Both the position numbers and the translations under genes were made by a program. A stretch of DNA of 64,000 nucleotides, from contig NZ_CP083950.1 of assembly GCF_006439395.2 (NCBI RefSeq), positions 2,046,001-2,110,000 on the forward strand. The letters are read 5' to 3'. Within the stretch, counting starts at the first letter, position 1. Every line of letters starts with the position of its first letter. Below the pieces are notes generated by a model, which was not told the DNA's origin, did no database searches, and worked only from the letters and a program-made list of their open reading frames with translations. Shown here piece by piece: positions 1-9,740 of this stretch. The stretch comes from Mesorhizobium sp. B4-1-4. Lineage in GTDB: Bacteria; Pseudomonadota; Alphaproteobacteria; Rhizobiales; Rhizobiaceae.

Positions 1-1
1 C

Positions 2-787
2 ATGCTGAAGACCTTTGCCCGCTTCCAGACGGCCTTGTCGTTGTCGGGCGCCCAGATCGATCCCTACCGGATCAGCCATCCGATGCCGCAAGAGCGAATC
101 GCCAACCTCCAAGTGCTGGTCAAACAGAGCCCCAATGTCGACAAGCTCGATCCGCCGGCGCTGCAGCAGCGCCATGACATGATGCGGGTTAAGATCGCCG
201 TCTACATGGGTGGCCAGGCCGCCGCGGCGCGGCTGATGCAAAAGATGCGGGGCAGCCTGGCCGCGCAATATGGCGATGCCCAGTCGACCTACCTTTACGG
301 CAATCTTCCCGCAGCGCTCGTCAAGACCAACGCCCTGATCAAGGCGCAGCCCAAGAATGCCTACTTCCAAGAGTTGCGCGGCGACATACTGATGAAGGCG
401 AACAAGCCTGGGGAAGCGGCGGACGCCTACGCCAAGGCGGTCAGCCTCGACCCGGCGCGGTCCGGCCTGCTGCCTGTCTCGCTTGGCCAGGCGCTGATGG
501 CCGTCGGTACACCTGACTCGCTCAAGAAGGCGATCGTTCAGATCAACAATGGCCTGGGTCGCGATAAGGAAAATTCCGAGGGGTACCGTTATCTGGCGCA
601 GGCTTACGGCGAACTGGGAGACATACCGGGTGCTGAGCTTGCCACGGCCGAAGGTCATTTCTATTCCGGCAACTACAAGGACGCGAAGATCTTCGCCATG
701 CGGGCGCAGCAGCGGATGAAGCGCGGCGAGCCGCGCTGGATACGCGCCCAGGACATCATAAATTACAAATCGTCAGGCAAGATCTAG
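2..787 (+). CDS. M48-family metalloprotease with TPR repeats, C-terminal part (partial)
   Basis: The frame is open from the first bases of the window, so the true start lies outside it. The 261 visible residues look like the C-terminal half of BepA/YfgC-type periplasmic Zn proteases: a helical linker with a PMPQERI segment, then TPR-like helix pairs (for example around AYFQELRGDILMKANKPGEA and the repeat that follows). The catalytic HExxH domain expected in this family is not visible and should lie upstream. In this family the TPR part helps recognise outer-membrane protein substrates. A thiol oxidoreductase gene follows 73 bases downstream on the same strand, which fits a shared envelope quality-control role (inference). 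Confidence 0.75.
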   Translation: MLKTFARFQTALSLSGAQIDPYRISHPMPQERIANLQVLVKQSPNVDKLDPPALQQRHDMMRVKIAVYMGGQAAAARLMQKMRGSLAAQYGDAQSTYLYGNLPAALVKTNALIKAQPKNAYFQELRGDILMKANKPGEAADAYAKAVSLDPARSGLLPVSLGQALMAVGTPDSLKKAIVQINNGLGRDKENSEGYRYLAQAYGELGDIPGAELATAEGHFYSGNYKDAKIFAMRAQQRMKRGEPRWIRAQDIINYKSSGKI

Positions 788-860
788 TAATCTCATGAAC
801 CTTCCGGCCACGCGCTACGACACAGCCGGACCGGGAAAACAGGTAAAAGGAACGAAAACG

Positions 861-1664
861 ATGAAAAAGGCACTGCTGCTGGGCACCACGGGGATCGCTG
901 TAGCCCTTGCCATGCTGGCTTTCGGTTTCGTGGCCGGCAGCCCACAGGTCGCGAAGGCCGGCACGGTACAGCCTGTCCAGGCGGCTGTGGCCGATACCAA
1001 GATCGACCGCACCGAGATCGAAGGAATCATCCGCGACTATCTCTTGAAGAACCCGGAAGTACTGCTCGAGGTGCAGGACGCGCTGGAGGCCAAACAGAAG
1101 GAAGAGCAGCGCATCGCTCATCTTGGCGTCATCAAGGACGCCAAGGACCAGATCTTCAACTCCGCCTTCGACGGCGTCGTCGGCAATCCGAACGGCAAGG
1201 TGACGATCGTCGAGTTCTACGACTACAATTGCGGCTTCTGCAAACGCGCCATCGAGGACATGCGGGCGCTGACCAAAACCGATCCGGATCTGCGCTTCGT
1301 GCTCAAGGAATTCCCGATCCTCGGCCCGGATTCGCAGAAGGCGAGCTTCGTTTCGATGGCGTTTCACCTGATGATGCCGGAAAAGTACGGCGAGTTCCAC
1401 AACGCGCTGCTTGGCGGCCAGGGACGCGCCACCGAGGCGACCGCGATCAAGATCGCGCTTTCGCTCGGTGCCGACGAGGCGACATTGCGCGAGAAGATGA
1501 AGGACCCGTCGATCCCCGAGGCCTTCTCCAAGACCTATGATCTCGCCAACAAGCTGTCGATCACCGGAACGCCGTCCTATGTCGTCGGCAACGAGGTCGT
1601 GTTCGGAGCTCTCGGGCAGCAAGTGCTTGCGGAAAAGATCGAGGCGGCGAAAGCCGCGCTTTGA
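861..1664 (+). CDS. DsbA/ScsC-like thiol:disulfide oxidoreductase
   Basis: 267 residues. The N-terminus is a Lys-containing hydrophobic signal/anchor (MKKALLLGTTGIAVALAML). Next comes a short ScsC-N-like helical segment (DRTEIEGIIRDYLLKNPEVL) and then a thioredoxin-fold DsbA domain with the redox motif C-G-F-C at residues 124-127 (YDYNCGFCKRA) and a cis-Pro loop (ITGTPSYV). It is predicted to be periplasmic and to oxidise or isomerise disulfides. The ATG at 861 was chosen over an upstream ATG at 795 because it follows an AAAAGGAA-type ribosome site and begins a clean signal peptide. It heads a conserved alphaproteobacterial gene order (thiol oxidoreductase-aroQ-accB-accC). Confidence 0.9.
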   Translation: MKKALLLGTTGIAVALAMLAFGFVAGSPQVAKAGTVQPVQAAVADTKIDRTEIEGIIRDYLLKNPEVLLEVQDALEAKQKEEQRIAHLGVIKDAKDQIFNSAFDGVVGNPNGKVTIVEFYDYNCGFCKRAIEDMRALTKTDPDLRFVLKEFPILGPDSQKASFVSMAFHLMMPEKYGEFHNALLGGQGRATEATAIKIALSLGADEATLREKMKDPSIPEAFSKTYDLANKLSITGTPSYVVGNEVVFGALGQQVLAEKIEAAKAAL

Positions 1665-1809
1665 TCCGCCGCGGGTTTTGCTCACGGTCGCATTTCGGCC
1701 TGTTGTGGACAGTGAAAGAACGCACTTGCGCTCTTTTCGCGGACGGCTATGCCCATTATAGAGAGCCAGCGCGGCGGTTTGATACCGGCGCCGGAAAAGG
1801 TCGGCTTTT

Positions 1810-2244
1810 TTGAAAACGGTTTTCGTCCTGAACGGTCCCAATCTCAACGCGCTCGGCAAGCGCGAGCCGGGCATCTATGGCGGCAAGACGCTTGCCGCGA
1901 TCGCCGACGACTGCAAGCAGGCGGGCACATCACTCGGGCTCGAGATCGATTTTCGCCAGTCGAACCACGAGGGCGATCTTGTCGACTGGATCCAGGAAGC
2001 CGGCGATAAGGCTGCCGGTATCGTCATCAACCCGGGCGCCTACAGCCATACATCGATCGCGATCCACGACGCCATTCGATCGGTGGCGCCATTGCCGGTC
2101 GCCGAAGTTCATCTTTCTAACATCCACGCGCGGGAATCATTCCGCCATGTCTCCATGGTCGCGCCGGTCGCCGTCGGCATGATCTGTGGTTTTGGGCCGC
2201 TCGGCTACACGCTGGCGCTGCAGGCGCTGGCCGCACGCCTATGA
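1810..2244 (+). CDS. aroQ: Type II 3-dehydroquinate dehydratase
   Basis: 144 residues, the normal length for the dodecameric type II enzyme, which removes water from 3-dehydroquinate in the shikimate pathway. The family signatures are present: [16 protein letters not shown] at the N-terminus with the IYGG lid region, [15 protein letters not shown] in the middle, and [14 protein letters not shown] near the C-terminus. The start is TTG at 1810, because no ATG lies in frame before the conserved N-terminus. The stop overlaps an upstream ATG candidate of accB, so aroQ and accB are probably translated from one message. Confidence 0.95.
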   Translation: MKTVFVLNGPNLNALGKREPGIYGGKTLAAIADDCKQAGTSLGLEIDFRQSNHEGDLVDWIQEAGDKAAGIVINPGAYSHTSIAIHDAIRSVAPLPVAEVHLSNIHARESFRHVSMVAPVAVGMICGFGPLGYTLALQALAARL

Positions 2245-2270
2245 CCGGTCAACAAACAGAAGGCTCGAAA

Positions 2271-2735
2271 ATGTCCATAAAGAAGACCGGTGTTGACCAG
2301 CAGCTTATCCGCGATCTTGCGGGTATACTGAACGACACCAACCTGACCGAGATCGAGGTTGAACTGGGCGACCTGAAGGTGCGCGTGTCACGGCAGGCAC
2401 CTGCCGTCCATGCGATTGCGGCGCCCCAGCCCACTTATGCGCCGGCGGCTGCGGGCCAGCCTGCCAACGCGGCCGCCCCGGCGGCAGCGGTCGACGTATC
2501 GAAAAACGCGGTGGCCTCGCCGATGGTCGGCACCGCCTACCTGGCGCCGTCGCCGGACGCCAAGGCGTTCATCGAGATCGGCCAGAAGGTCAAGGAAGGG
2601 CAGACGCTGCTCATCATCGAAGCGATGAAGACGATGAACCAGATCCCCTCGCCGCGCGCCGGCACGGTGACGGCGATCCTGTTCGAGGACGCGCAGCCGG
2701 TCGAATACGGCATGCCGCTCGTCGTGATCGAGTAG
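2271..2735 (+). CDS. accB: Biotin carboxyl carrier protein of acetyl-CoA carboxylase
   Basis: 154 residues. The C-terminal biotinyl domain contains the canonical EAMKTMN motif, with the biotinylated lysine at about residue 120. It is preceded by an Ala/Pro-rich flexible linker (residues 50-75) and an N-terminal dimerisation segment ([20 protein letters not shown]). It carries carboxybiotin between AccC and the carboxyltransferase in fatty-acid synthesis. The ATG at 2271 (behind AGAAGGCTCG) is preferred over the in-frame ATG at 2241 that overlaps the aroQ stop, since homologues begin at MSIKKTG. accC follows 10 bases downstream. Confidence 0.96.
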   Translation: MSIKKTGVDQQLIRDLAGILNDTNLTEIEVELGDLKVRVSRQAPAVHAIAAPQPTYAPAAAGQPANAAAPAAAVDVSKNAVASPMVGTAYLAPSPDAKAFIEIGQKVKEGQTLLIIEAMKTMNQIPSPRAGTVTAILFEDAQPVEYGMPLVVIE

Positions 2736-2745
2736 AGCGGGTCGG

Positions 2746-4089
2746 ATGTTCCAGAAGATCCTCATCGCCAATCGCGGCGAAATCGCGCTTCGGGTTCTGC
2801 GCGCTTGCAAGGAACTCGGCATCCAGACGGTGGTGGTGCATTCGACCGCCGATGCCGACGCCATGCATGTGCGGCTTGCCGACGAGAGCGTGTGCATTGG
2901 CCCGCCGCCATCGCGCGATAGCTATCTCAACATCCACCAGATCGTCGCGGCCTGCGAGATCACCGGCGCCGACGCCGTGCATCCGGGCTACGGCTTCCTG
3001 TCCGAAAACGCCAAGTTCGCCGATATCCTGGCCGCGCACAACATCACCTTCATCGGCCCGTCTGGCGACCATATCCGGATCATGGGCGACAAGATCGAGG
3101 CCAAGCGTACCGCCAAGCGTCTCGGCATTCCGGTCGTGCCAGGTTCCGATGGCGCGGTGAGCGAGGAGAAGGAAGCCAAGCGGATCGCCGCCGAGATCGG
3201 CTACCCCGTGATCATCAAGGCATCGGCCGGTGGCGGCGGGCGCGGCATGAAGGTGGCCCACAGCGAGGCCGACCTCGAAGTCGCCTTGCAGACTGCGCGC
3301 TCGGAAGCGGGCGCCGCCTTCGGCGACGACGCCGTCTATATCGAGAAATACCTGCAGAAGCCGCGCCACATAGAAGTGCAGGTGTTCGGCGACGGCTTTG
3401 GCCGCGGCGTGCACTTCGGCGAGCGCGATTGTTCGCTGCAAAGGCGTCACCAGAAAGTCTGGGAAGAAGCCAATTCGCCAGCACTCAATGCCGAGGAGCG
3501 GTCCCGAATCGGCGGCATCTGCGCCAAGGCCATCGCCGATCTCGGCTATTCCGGTGCCGGCACGATCGAGTTCCTCTACGAGAACGGCGAGTTCTATTTC
3601 ATCGAGATGAATACACGCCTGCAGGTCGAGCATCCGGTGACGGAAGCGATCACCGGCATCGATCTCGTGCACGAGCAGATCCGCGTTGCTTCCGGCGGCG
3701 GACTTTCGGTCAAGCAGGAAGACATCAAGTTCAATGGCCACGCCATCGAATGCCGCATCAATGCCGAGGATCCGCGCACGTTCACGCCCTCGCCCGGCAC
3801 CATCACCCATTTCCACACGCCTGGGGGTCTCGGCATCCGCGTCGATTCCGGTGTCTATTCCGGCTACAAGATCCCGCCTTACTACGACAGCCTGATCGGC
3901 AAGCTGATCGTGCACGGGCGCAATCGCGTCGAATGCATGATGCGGCTGCGCCGGGCGCTTGACGAATTCGTCGTCGACGGTATCAAGACGACATTGCCGC
4001 TGTTTCGCGACCTGGTCGGCAATGCCGACATCGCCAATGGCGACTATGACATCCATTGGCTGGAAAAATATCTGGCCAAGGAAGAATAG
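2746..4089 (+). CDS. accC: Biotin carboxylase subunit of acetyl-CoA carboxylase
   Basis: 447 residues, the standard length for AccC. It carboxylates biotin on AccB using ATP and bicarbonate. Visible features are the N-terminal Rossmann-like domain ([14 protein letters not shown]), the ATP-grasp glycine-rich loop ([11 protein letters not shown]), the catalytic stretch [14 protein letters not shown] and a C-terminal biotin-carboxylase domain. It forms an operon with accB, and aat starts 12 bases after its stop. A very long antisense open frame over this gene is a composition artefact. Confidence 0.97.
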   Translation: MFQKILIANRGEIALRVLRACKELGIQTVVVHSTADADAMHVRLADESVCIGPPPSRDSYLNIHQIVAACEITGADAVHPGYGFLSENAKFADILAAHNITFIGPSGDHIRIMGDKIEAKRTAKRLGIPVVPGSDGAVSEEKEAKRIAAEIGYPVIIKASAGGGGRGMKVAHSEADLEVALQTARSEAGAAFGDDAVYIEKYLQKPRHIEVQVFGDGFGRGVHFGERDCSLQRRHQKVWEEANSPALNAEERSRIGGICAKAIADLGYSGAGTIEFLYENGEFYFIEMNTRLQVEHPVTEAITGIDLVHEQIRVASGGGLSVKQEDIKFNGHAIECRINAEDPRTFTPSPGTITHFHTPGGLGIRVDSGVYSGYKIPPYYDSLIGKLIVHGRNRVECMMRLRRALDEFVVDGIKTTLPLFRDLVGNADIANGDYDIHWLEKYLAKEE

Positions 4090-4101
4090 TTCGGGGACGC
4101 G

Positions 4102-4719
4102 ATGACCCGTCCTTACGCGCCTGGCTATCGCATACCTACCGACCTTCTGCTCAAGGCTTACGCCTCGGGCGTCTTCCCGATGGCCGAAAGTGCCGGTGAT
4201 CCGGAGGTGTTCTGGGTGCGGCCGGAGACGCGCGGCATCATACCGCTCGACGATTTCCACATACCCAAAAGCCTGAAGAAGGCGATTCGCAGGAACCCGT
4301 TCGACATTCGCTTCGACTTCGATTTCGAGGCGACGATCGACGGCTGTGCCGAAAAGCGTGAGGAGCGCCGCTCGACCTGGATCAATGCGCCGATCCGCGA
4401 GGCCTATGTGCAACTGCACCGCATGGGTCATTGCCATTCGGTCGAGGCCTGGCGCGAAGAGCGGCTGGTCGGCGGCCTCTATGGCGTCTCGCTCGGACGG
4501 GTGTTCTTCGGCGAAAGCATGTTTTCCAAGGAGACGGATGCGTCGAAAATTTGCCTCGTGCACCTTGTCGAACGCCTGAAGTCACGCGGTTTCGCGCTGC
4601 TTGATACGCAATTCACCACCGAGCATCTCAAGCGCTTCGGCGCGGTCGACGTGCCGCGCGGCAAGTATGAGAAGATGCTGGCGGAGGCTCTGAAGGGCGA
4701 AGCGGCCTTTTTCCCGTAA
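4102..4719 (+). CDS. aat: Leucyl/phenylalanyl-tRNA--protein transferase
   Basis: 205 residues. This enzyme transfers Leu or Phe from aminoacyl-tRNA to N-terminal Arg or Lys of proteins and makes them ClpS/ClpAP substrates (N-end rule). Family hallmarks seen are [31 protein letters not shown], the [20 protein letters not shown] stretch and the FGESMFS loop. It is slightly shorter than the E. coli protein, as is usual in alphaproteobacteria. It is the last + strand gene of the accBC cluster, and the next genes are on the minus strand. Confidence 0.95.
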   Translation: MTRPYAPGYRIPTDLLLKAYASGVFPMAESAGDPEVFWVRPETRGIIPLDDFHIPKSLKKAIRRNPFDIRFDFDFEATIDGCAEKREERRSTWINAPIREAYVQLHRMGHCHSVEAWREERLVGGLYGVSLGRVFFGESMFSKETDASKICLVHLVERLKSRGFALLDTQFTTEHLKRFGAVDVPRGKYEKMLAEALKGEAAFFP

Positions 4720-4729
4720 AGGATCTGCC

Positions 4730-5116
4730 TTACTTCACCGCGGCGGCTTCCAGCGGCGTCTGCGAATGGAACATCATCTTCCAGCCGTTGACGCGATGGA
4801 CGTAGCCTGTGCTGACCAGCGCTGCGTAGGGTTCGCCATTCTCGCGCGTCGCATGGGCCTCATAAGTCAGCATGACGATGTCGCTGCCGGGTTCGATTAT
4901 TCCTTTGAGCTCGATGTCCAGATTGCGCCACCGGTTGGGCTTCGACGCGGTCTTGGCCAGATCGGCGTTATCCATGGCCTGCGCCATCTGCGGAAACGCC
5001 ACCAGGCACTCGGTATCGGCATTGGCCGCGTAGTAGGCCTCATCGCCCGTCCAGAACCCCTTTTCGAGTTCCAGCAATTCCGCCTTGTTGGCCGTAAGTC
5101 GCTTGCTGTCTGACAT
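4730..5116 (-). CDS. NTF2-like (DUF4440/SnoaL-like) protein
   Basis: 128 residues beginning MSDSKRLTAN. The start at 5116 is preceded by a strong GGAGG on the minus strand, so the ATG at 5137 is rejected. The sequence reads as a single NTF2/SnoaL-type alpha+beta cone fold: an N-terminal helix with LLELEKGFW, a central beta region, and the C-terminal GYVHRVNGWKMMFHSQTPL strands typical of DUF4440 proteins. No catalytic role can be assigned. It is convergent with aat, with a 10-base gap. Confidence 0.8.
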   Translation of the reverse strand: MSDSKRLTANKAELLELEKGFWTGDEAYYAANADTECLVAFPQMAQAMDNADLAKTASKPNRWRNLDIELKGIIEPGSDIVMLTYEAHATRENGEPYAALVSTGYVHRVNGWKMMFHSQTPLEAAAVK

Positions 5117-5190
5117 CGCAATATCCTCCACGCGCACCGATGCGCGGTCGTGCGTGGTCCAACGTGTGGTGGCCGCGACGGTTCCGGGGA

Positions 5191-5790
5191 TCAGTTGGTC
5201 GTGGTCGTATCCGGTTCCGTGGGGTCGGACTGTTCCACGTCCGGAGTGGCCACGGGCGTCGGCTTGGCCGAAGCGGGTTTGGGCTTGGCCGCGACAGGCT
5301 TCGAAGCGTCAGCCTTGGTGGCGTCAGCTTTGGTGGCATCTGGCGCCGGTACATCCGACTTCTGCTTGCATTCCTTCAGCCAGACGTCATAGACGGCATG
5401 TTCGACGGCATTGAGACCCGGGCTTTCGGCAAACATCCAGCCCGTGAAGATGCGGCGGATCTTGCGGTCGAGCGTGATCTCGTCGACCTCGACGAAGGAA
5501 TCGGTCTTCGGCTCCTCGTTCTGCGGCCGGGAATAGCAGACGCGCGGCGTCACCTGCAAAGCGCCGAACTGCACCGTCTCATTGATATAGACATCGAAGG
5601 TGATGATGCGGCCGGTGATCTTGTCGATGCCAGCGAACTCGGCGACCGGATTGGTGATCCGATCGGATCCCGCGGGCGGCGCCGGCGCGGGTGCGGCGGG
5701 TGCAGCCGAAGCCGCAAAAGCGGCGGTGCTGACGGCAAGGCCGGCGGCTAGCGTGAGACCGCCCGTCGATATCAGGTTGAAAAAACTCAT
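5191..5790 (-). CDS. DUF2155 domain exported protein
   Basis: 199 residues. A signal peptide (about residues 1-27, ending AAFAASA) and an Ala/Pro-rich linker are followed by the DUF2155 domain (residues 45-140), which contains ITFDVYINETVQFGALQVTP, CYSRP and the IFTGWMFAESPGLNAVEHAVYDVWLKEC block. The tail is a low-complexity Lys/Ala/Pro/Asp/Thr stretch. DUF2155 proteins are alphaproteobacterial periplasmic proteins of unknown function, commonly found next to the NDUFA12 gene as here. The two conserved Cys could form a disulfide (inference). Confidence 0.88.
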   Translation of the reverse strand: MSFFNLISTGGLTLAAGLAVSTAAFAASAAPAAPAPAPPAGSDRITNPVAEFAGIDKITGRIITFDVYINETVQFGALQVTPRVCYSRPQNEEPKTDSFVEVDEITLDRKIRRIFTGWMFAESPGLNAVEHAVYDVWLKECKQKSDVPAPDATKADATKADASKPVAAKPKPASAKPTPVATPDVEQSDPTEPDTTTTN

Positions 5791-5932
5791 ACAGGGGTAC
5801 CGGAGGTTCGCGCCCAGGTGATTCCGTCGATCGCCAAGGCTAATCGCCGTTTTCTGATCAGCAAGCAGCTAAACGCCAATTGTGGCGATAAAGGACCGGC
5901 CTGCACCTTTGCGCCGTTACAAACCGGGGCCG

Positions 5933-6331
5933 TTACGACCCGGGTGTCCAGGCATCGTAGTCGCCCGTGACCTGCGGGCGATGCTGGTTGGTCAGCACCG
6001 AGCCCTTCGGGCGATAGGCCGCCGGCGTACCGGTCAGATTGGGCTCATGCGGCTTCTGCCAATCGCGCGGCTTATAATTGTCGCTCGGGGGTGCCGTATC
6101 GACCCGGTGATGGATCCAGCCGTGCCAGCCGGGCGGGATCGCCGAGGCTTCCGAATAGTTGCGGTAGATGACCCAGCGGCGCGTGCGGCCTTCCGAATCG
6201 ATGCCGCCCTCGTAATAGATATTGCCGGTCTCGTCCTGGCCGACTTTCTTGCCGAATCGCCAGGTGTGCAGGCGCGTCCCCAGCGTCTGGCTGTTCCACC
6301 AGGTGAAAAACTGCGTCAGGAAAGTCTTCAT
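5933..6331 (-). CDS. NADH:ubiquinone oxidoreductase accessory subunit NDUFA12
   Basis: 132 residues, homologous to the mitochondrial complex I supernumerary subunit NDUFA12/B17.2, which alphaproteobacteria share. Diagnostic segments are FGKKVGQDETGNIYYE, RRWVIYRN and PPGWHGWIHHRVDTAP. It is predicted to bind the peripheral arm of complex I on the cytoplasmic side. It lies upstream of the DUF2155 gene on the same strand (142-base gap), a conserved pairing, although the nuo operon itself is not in this window. Confidence 0.93.
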   Translation of the reverse strand: MKTFLTQFFTWWNSQTLGTRLHTWRFGKKVGQDETGNIYYEGGIDSEGRTRRWVIYRNYSEASAIPPGWHGWIHHRVDTAPPSDNYKPRDWQKPHEPNLTGTPAAYRPKGSVLTNQHRPQVTGDYDAWTPGS

Positions 6332-6558
6332 TTCGGAACCCTTCGCGCTGGCGGCGCCTATTTCCTGCTTATGGCGTCAGCCCTTCGCGAAGGCAAGGGT
6401 TTTGCCGCCGGGAGTGCGCAAATGGCGCGCCAGAGGCCGGATACGAGCCTGTGATCCCTGCAAGCGGCAGGATGCGCGCTTGCCAAGCCTTTCCGCTCTT
6501 TCTAAAGCTCAGCGCCGCTGCGGGTATCCATCCGGCCACGGGCCGAAGGAGGTGACGA

Positions 6559-7401
6559 TTGGCCACGCAACTGCCGACCACCGACATTCGCATCGGCGCC
6601 GAGCTGATTCGTTGCCGCAAGGGCGGCACGCCCTTGGTCTGCCTGACAGCCTACACCTATCCCGTCGCTCGCCTGCTCGACCGCCATGTCGACCTGCTTC
6701 TGGTCGGTGACAGCGTCGCCATGGTTCTGCATGGCCATGAGACGACACTGGGCGCCTCGCTCGAGATGATGATCGCGCACGGTCAAGCCGTGATGCGGGG
6801 CTCTGCCAGGGCTTGCGTGGTTGTCGACATGCCGGCCGGGACCTATGAGGACTCGCCGGCGCAGGCAGTCGTCTCGGCGCGGCGCATCGTTGGCGAGACC
6901 GGCTGCCAGGCAGTGAAACTCGAAGGTGGCGTCGGCATGGCCGGGCAGATCGCGGCGATCGTGGCCGCCGGCATTCCCGTGATGGGTCATATCGGCCTGC
7001 TGCCGCAATCCGTGGAAAAGGATGGCGGCTACAAGATCAAGGGCCGCACGGATGAGAATGTCGCGGCACTGATCGCCGACGCGCTCGCGGTCGAAAAGGC
7101 CGGAGCGTTCTCCGTGGTCATCGAAGGCACGATCGAGGCTGTCGCCGCCGATATCACACGCCGCATCGTCATACCGACCATCGGCATCGGCGCCAGCAGC
7201 GACTGCGACGGCCAGATCCTGGTGATCGACGACATGGTCGGGCTGACGGTCGACCGCGTGCCGAAATTCGTCAAGGAATACGCCGATCTGCGCAGCGTGA
7301 TCGCGCAAGCCGCGCAGCGCTACGCATCGGAGGTGCGAAGCCGGACATTCCCCGGCCCCTCCCACATCTTTTCGAGCACGAACGGCGGAGATGAGGCATG
7401 A
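6559..7401 (+). CDS. panB: 3-methyl-2-oxobutanoate hydroxymethyltransferase
   Basis: 280 residues, the standard PanB length. It transfers a hydroxymethyl group from 5,10-methylene-THF to ketoisovalerate, the first step toward pantoate. The Mg-binding LLVGDSVAMV region, GHIGLLPQ and IGIGASSDCDGQILV are all visible. The start is TTG at 6559, placed 5 bases after a perfect AGGAGGT at 6547-6553; no ATG precedes the conserved TTDIR segment. The ATGA overlap with panC (7398-7401) indicates translational coupling. Confidence 0.96.
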   Translation: MATQLPTTDIRIGAELIRCRKGGTPLVCLTAYTYPVARLLDRHVDLLLVGDSVAMVLHGHETTLGASLEMMIAHGQAVMRGSARACVVVDMPAGTYEDSPAQAVVSARRIVGETGCQAVKLEGGVGMAGQIAAIVAAGIPVMGHIGLLPQSVEKDGGYKIKGRTDENVAALIADALAVEKAGAFSVVIEGTIEAVAADITRRIVIPTIGIGASSDCDGQILVIDDMVGLTVDRVPKFVKEYADLRSVIAQAAQRYASEVRSRTFPGPSHIFSSTNGGDEA

Positions 7402-8255
7402 ACCGGCCTGATGTGGTCGACAGCGTCGCCGCACTTCGGGCGCGGGTCCGCGACTGGCGGCGCGATGGCCTGCGCGTCGCCATGGTGCCAACCATGGGCG
7501 CATTGCATGACGGACATCTCTCCCTGATCCGGATCGCAAGGGAAAAAGCCGAGCGTTGCGTGGTGTCGATCTTCGTGAACCCGGCGCAGTTCGCGCCGAG
7601 CGAGGATCTCGACAAATACCCGCGCCAGCTCGCCCGCGATCTGGACCTGCTGGCAATGGTCAAGGTCGATCTTGCCTTCACACCGACGGTTGCCACGATG
7701 TATCCCGCCGGCTTTGCCACCAGAATCTCGGTCGGCGGCCCATCCGCCGGGCTCGAATCAGACTTTCGCCCCACATTTTTCGAGGGCGTCGCCACCGTGG
7801 TGGCCAAGCTCTTCCTGCAGGCAACGCCCGACTATGCGGTCTTTGGCGAAAAGGATTACCAGCAGCTGTGCGTCGTCAGGCAGCTCTGCCGCGACCTTGA
7901 CCTGCCTGTCGAGATCATCGGCGCGCCGACCATACGCGATACGCATGGCCTCGCCATATCGTCACGTAACGCCTATCTCGGCGAGGACGAACTCCAGATC
8001 GCCCGGGAGCTCAACGTGATCCTGCGCAAGGCCGCAGCGGCGCTGGCGACAGGTGCCGGTCAGGAAGACGCGATCGCCGAAGCCATCCGCGCCCTGATCG
8101 CCACCGGTTTCCGGAAGGTCGACTATGTCGAGGCCCGCGAAAGCCTGACACTCGCGCCATGGCGGCACGACCGCGCGGGCCGCGTTCTCGCCGCCGCCTG
8201 GCTGGGAAAAACCAGGCTGATCGACAATGTGGCAGTTCCCGCCGCCCGCGTGTGA
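7398..8255 (+). CDS. panC: Pantothenate synthetase
   Basis: 285 residues. It condenses pantoate and beta-alanine with ATP to form pantothenate. The nucleotidyl-transferase HxGH-type motif is seen in PTMGALHDGHLSLI, the second ATP site region in FGEKDYQQL, and the KMSKS-like ISSRNAYL block follows. It overlaps panB by 4 bases, so both steps are made from one operon. Confidence 0.96.
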   Translation: MNRPDVVDSVAALRARVRDWRRDGLRVAMVPTMGALHDGHLSLIRIAREKAERCVVSIFVNPAQFAPSEDLDKYPRQLARDLDLLAMVKVDLAFTPTVATMYPAGFATRISVGGPSAGLESDFRPTFFEGVATVVAKLFLQATPDYAVFGEKDYQQLCVVRQLCRDLDLPVEIIGAPTIRDTHGLAISSRNAYLGEDELQIARELNVILRKAAAALATGAGQEDAIAEAIRALIATGFRKVDYVEARESLTLAPWRHDRAGRVLAAAWLGKTRLIDNVAVPAARV

Positions 8256-8391
8256 GCTTCAGCCTCTCGATCCGGTTCGCGAATCGGCATGCGCAAAATG
8301 AAACCCGAATTTGCCGGTACGGGAACTGTCGCCGCCGCTGCGCTCATGCTGACCTCGCCCTGTACCCTTCTCGTGCTCTGCACCCCTCGAT

Positions 8392-9090
8392 CTATTCCTC
8401 GGTCGGCATATGCAGGTACATCGACTGGATGCCGACGCGACCCGGGCCGGTGAAGCGATTGACGATGAAGTTCATGTTGGCGCCGAAGAAGCCGCTCGAC
8501 AGGCGGTCGATCTTGGTTTCCATCCTGACCGAGGCATCCTTGAAGAGCCAGCCGCCCGGCTCGATGTCGATGGTCTCGCCCGGTGCGAGCGTCTTTTCGA
8601 AGACATTGCCGTAACCGTGCAGCCAGACGATGCCGTCGCCGGCATCGCCGCGAAACCGGTCGATGAAGAAGCCGCTCTGGCCGAACAGCATCGTCGCCAA
8701 GCCTCGTACACGCTCGAATGTGTAGTCGATATTGCCGGTGGCGGCGAGAAACTGATGTTCGCGCACCTGGATTTCCTCGCCGCGCCTGAGATGGATCGGC
8801 ACGATGTGACCTGGCCCGTCGCGGCTGAAGGCGATGATGCCCGGCCCCGACGCTTCGGTGACGAAAATCTGCATGCCGGCCATCATGCGCTTCAATGCGC
8901 CCTTCAGCGATTTCAGGCCGATGGTGATGCTGGAATTCTTCCACAACAGGATGTGGTGCTCGAAATAGACAGGCATGCGCGTCACATCGACCGAAAGCAC
9001 GGGCACAAGTTCGCCCGCTATGTGATAGGTGACGCCGCCAAAGGTTTCGTCCGACACCTGTGTCGGCATCAGTTCCGGCAAGCTTGGCAT
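8392..9090 (-). CDS. AIM24 / TIGR00266 family protein
   Basis: 232 residues of the beta-rich AIM24 fold. Characteristic features are evenly spaced beta hairpins, the Gly-rich GIIAFSRDGPGHIVPIHL and the GYGNVFEKTLAPGETIDIEPG segments. The bacterial family has no firmly known function; the yeast homologue is a mitochondrial inner-membrane organising protein. The ATG at 9090 directly follows GGGGGGAATC on the minus strand and is preferred over the ATG 18 bases upstream. It is separate from the GNAT gene upstream (144 bases). Confidence 0.88.
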   Translation of the reverse strand: MPSLPELMPTQVSDETFGGVTYHIAGELVPVLSVDVTRMPVYFEHHILLWKNSSITIGLKSLKGALKRMMAGMQIFVTEASGPGIIAFSRDGPGHIVPIHLRRGEEIQVREHQFLAATGNIDYTFERVRGLATMLFGQSGFFIDRFRGDAGDGIVWLHGYGNVFEKTLAPGETIDIEPGGWLFKDASVRMETKIDRLSSGFFGANMNFIVNRFTGPGRVGIQSMYLHMPTEE

Positions 9091-9234
9091 GATTCCCCCC
9101 AGCGCCATGCCGCCGGTCGACGACAGGCCGTCACAGGCGCGTCAGCCACAGCAGCATTTGCCGAGGACGACCGTCAAATGAAAGCTGCGGTCGAGGGAGC
9201 TGCTCGCAACAACGTGATGCAGTCCCCGGGAGAA

Positions 9235-9735
9235 TCAGCGCTCAGCGCTCAGCGACCGCTCAAGGATAAGCTCCGCAATGCCGGACTGTCCCGACCCGTG
9301 GTTGTCGGTCCGGCCGATCTGGACGAAACCGTTCCCCAGATAGAAGGCGACGGCGCGCCTGTTCTGTTCCGCGACCTGAAGACGTATGGCGCGGGCTTCC
9401 GGAAAGCTCTCGATCACCTCGTCGAGCAACATGCCGCCGATGCCTCGGCCTTGCAGATCGGGTGCGACAAGAAGCTGGTGCAGATCGACCACGGCGCCGC
9501 CCTCAGCGCTTTCGGCATGGGCGACGCCGCCGATGCGTTTGCTATCGTCCGCGACCAGGAACTCGGCATTGGGCCGTTCCAGGCTCGCTTTCAGTTTCGC
9601 CGGCGAATACCAGATATCGATGACCTCATTGATCCGCCCGGCACCGTAGATCGCATCGTAAGTCGCATGCCAGGTTTCGACCAGCAGCGTGCGGATGGCA
9701 CCGAGGTCGCGCTCTCCGGCGGTGCGCACGAACAT
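9235..9735 (-). CDS. GNAT-family N-acetyltransferase
   Basis: 166 residues covering a complete GNAT fold. Motif A, which binds the acetyl-CoA pyrophosphate, is LLVAPDLQGRGIGGMLL; motif B is near AEQNRRAVAFYLGNGF. The substrate is unknown. The start lies only 5 bases after the gatB stop on the same strand, so the two are almost certainly cotranscribed. Confidence 0.9.
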   Translation of the reverse strand: MFVRTAGERDLGAIRTLLVETWHATYDAIYGAGRINEVIDIWYSPAKLKASLERPNAEFLVADDSKRIGGVAHAESAEGGAVVDLHQLLVAPDLQGRGIGGMLLDEVIESFPEARAIRLQVAEQNRRAVAFYLGNGFVQIGRTDNHGSGQSGIAELILERSLSAER

Positions 9736-9740
9736 GGCGG

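Noticed and set aside
2614..4563. 649-residue open frame antisense to accC
   Set aside because: It shadows accC in a high-GC genome; His/Asp/Arg/Ala-rich composition, no ribosome site and no domain.
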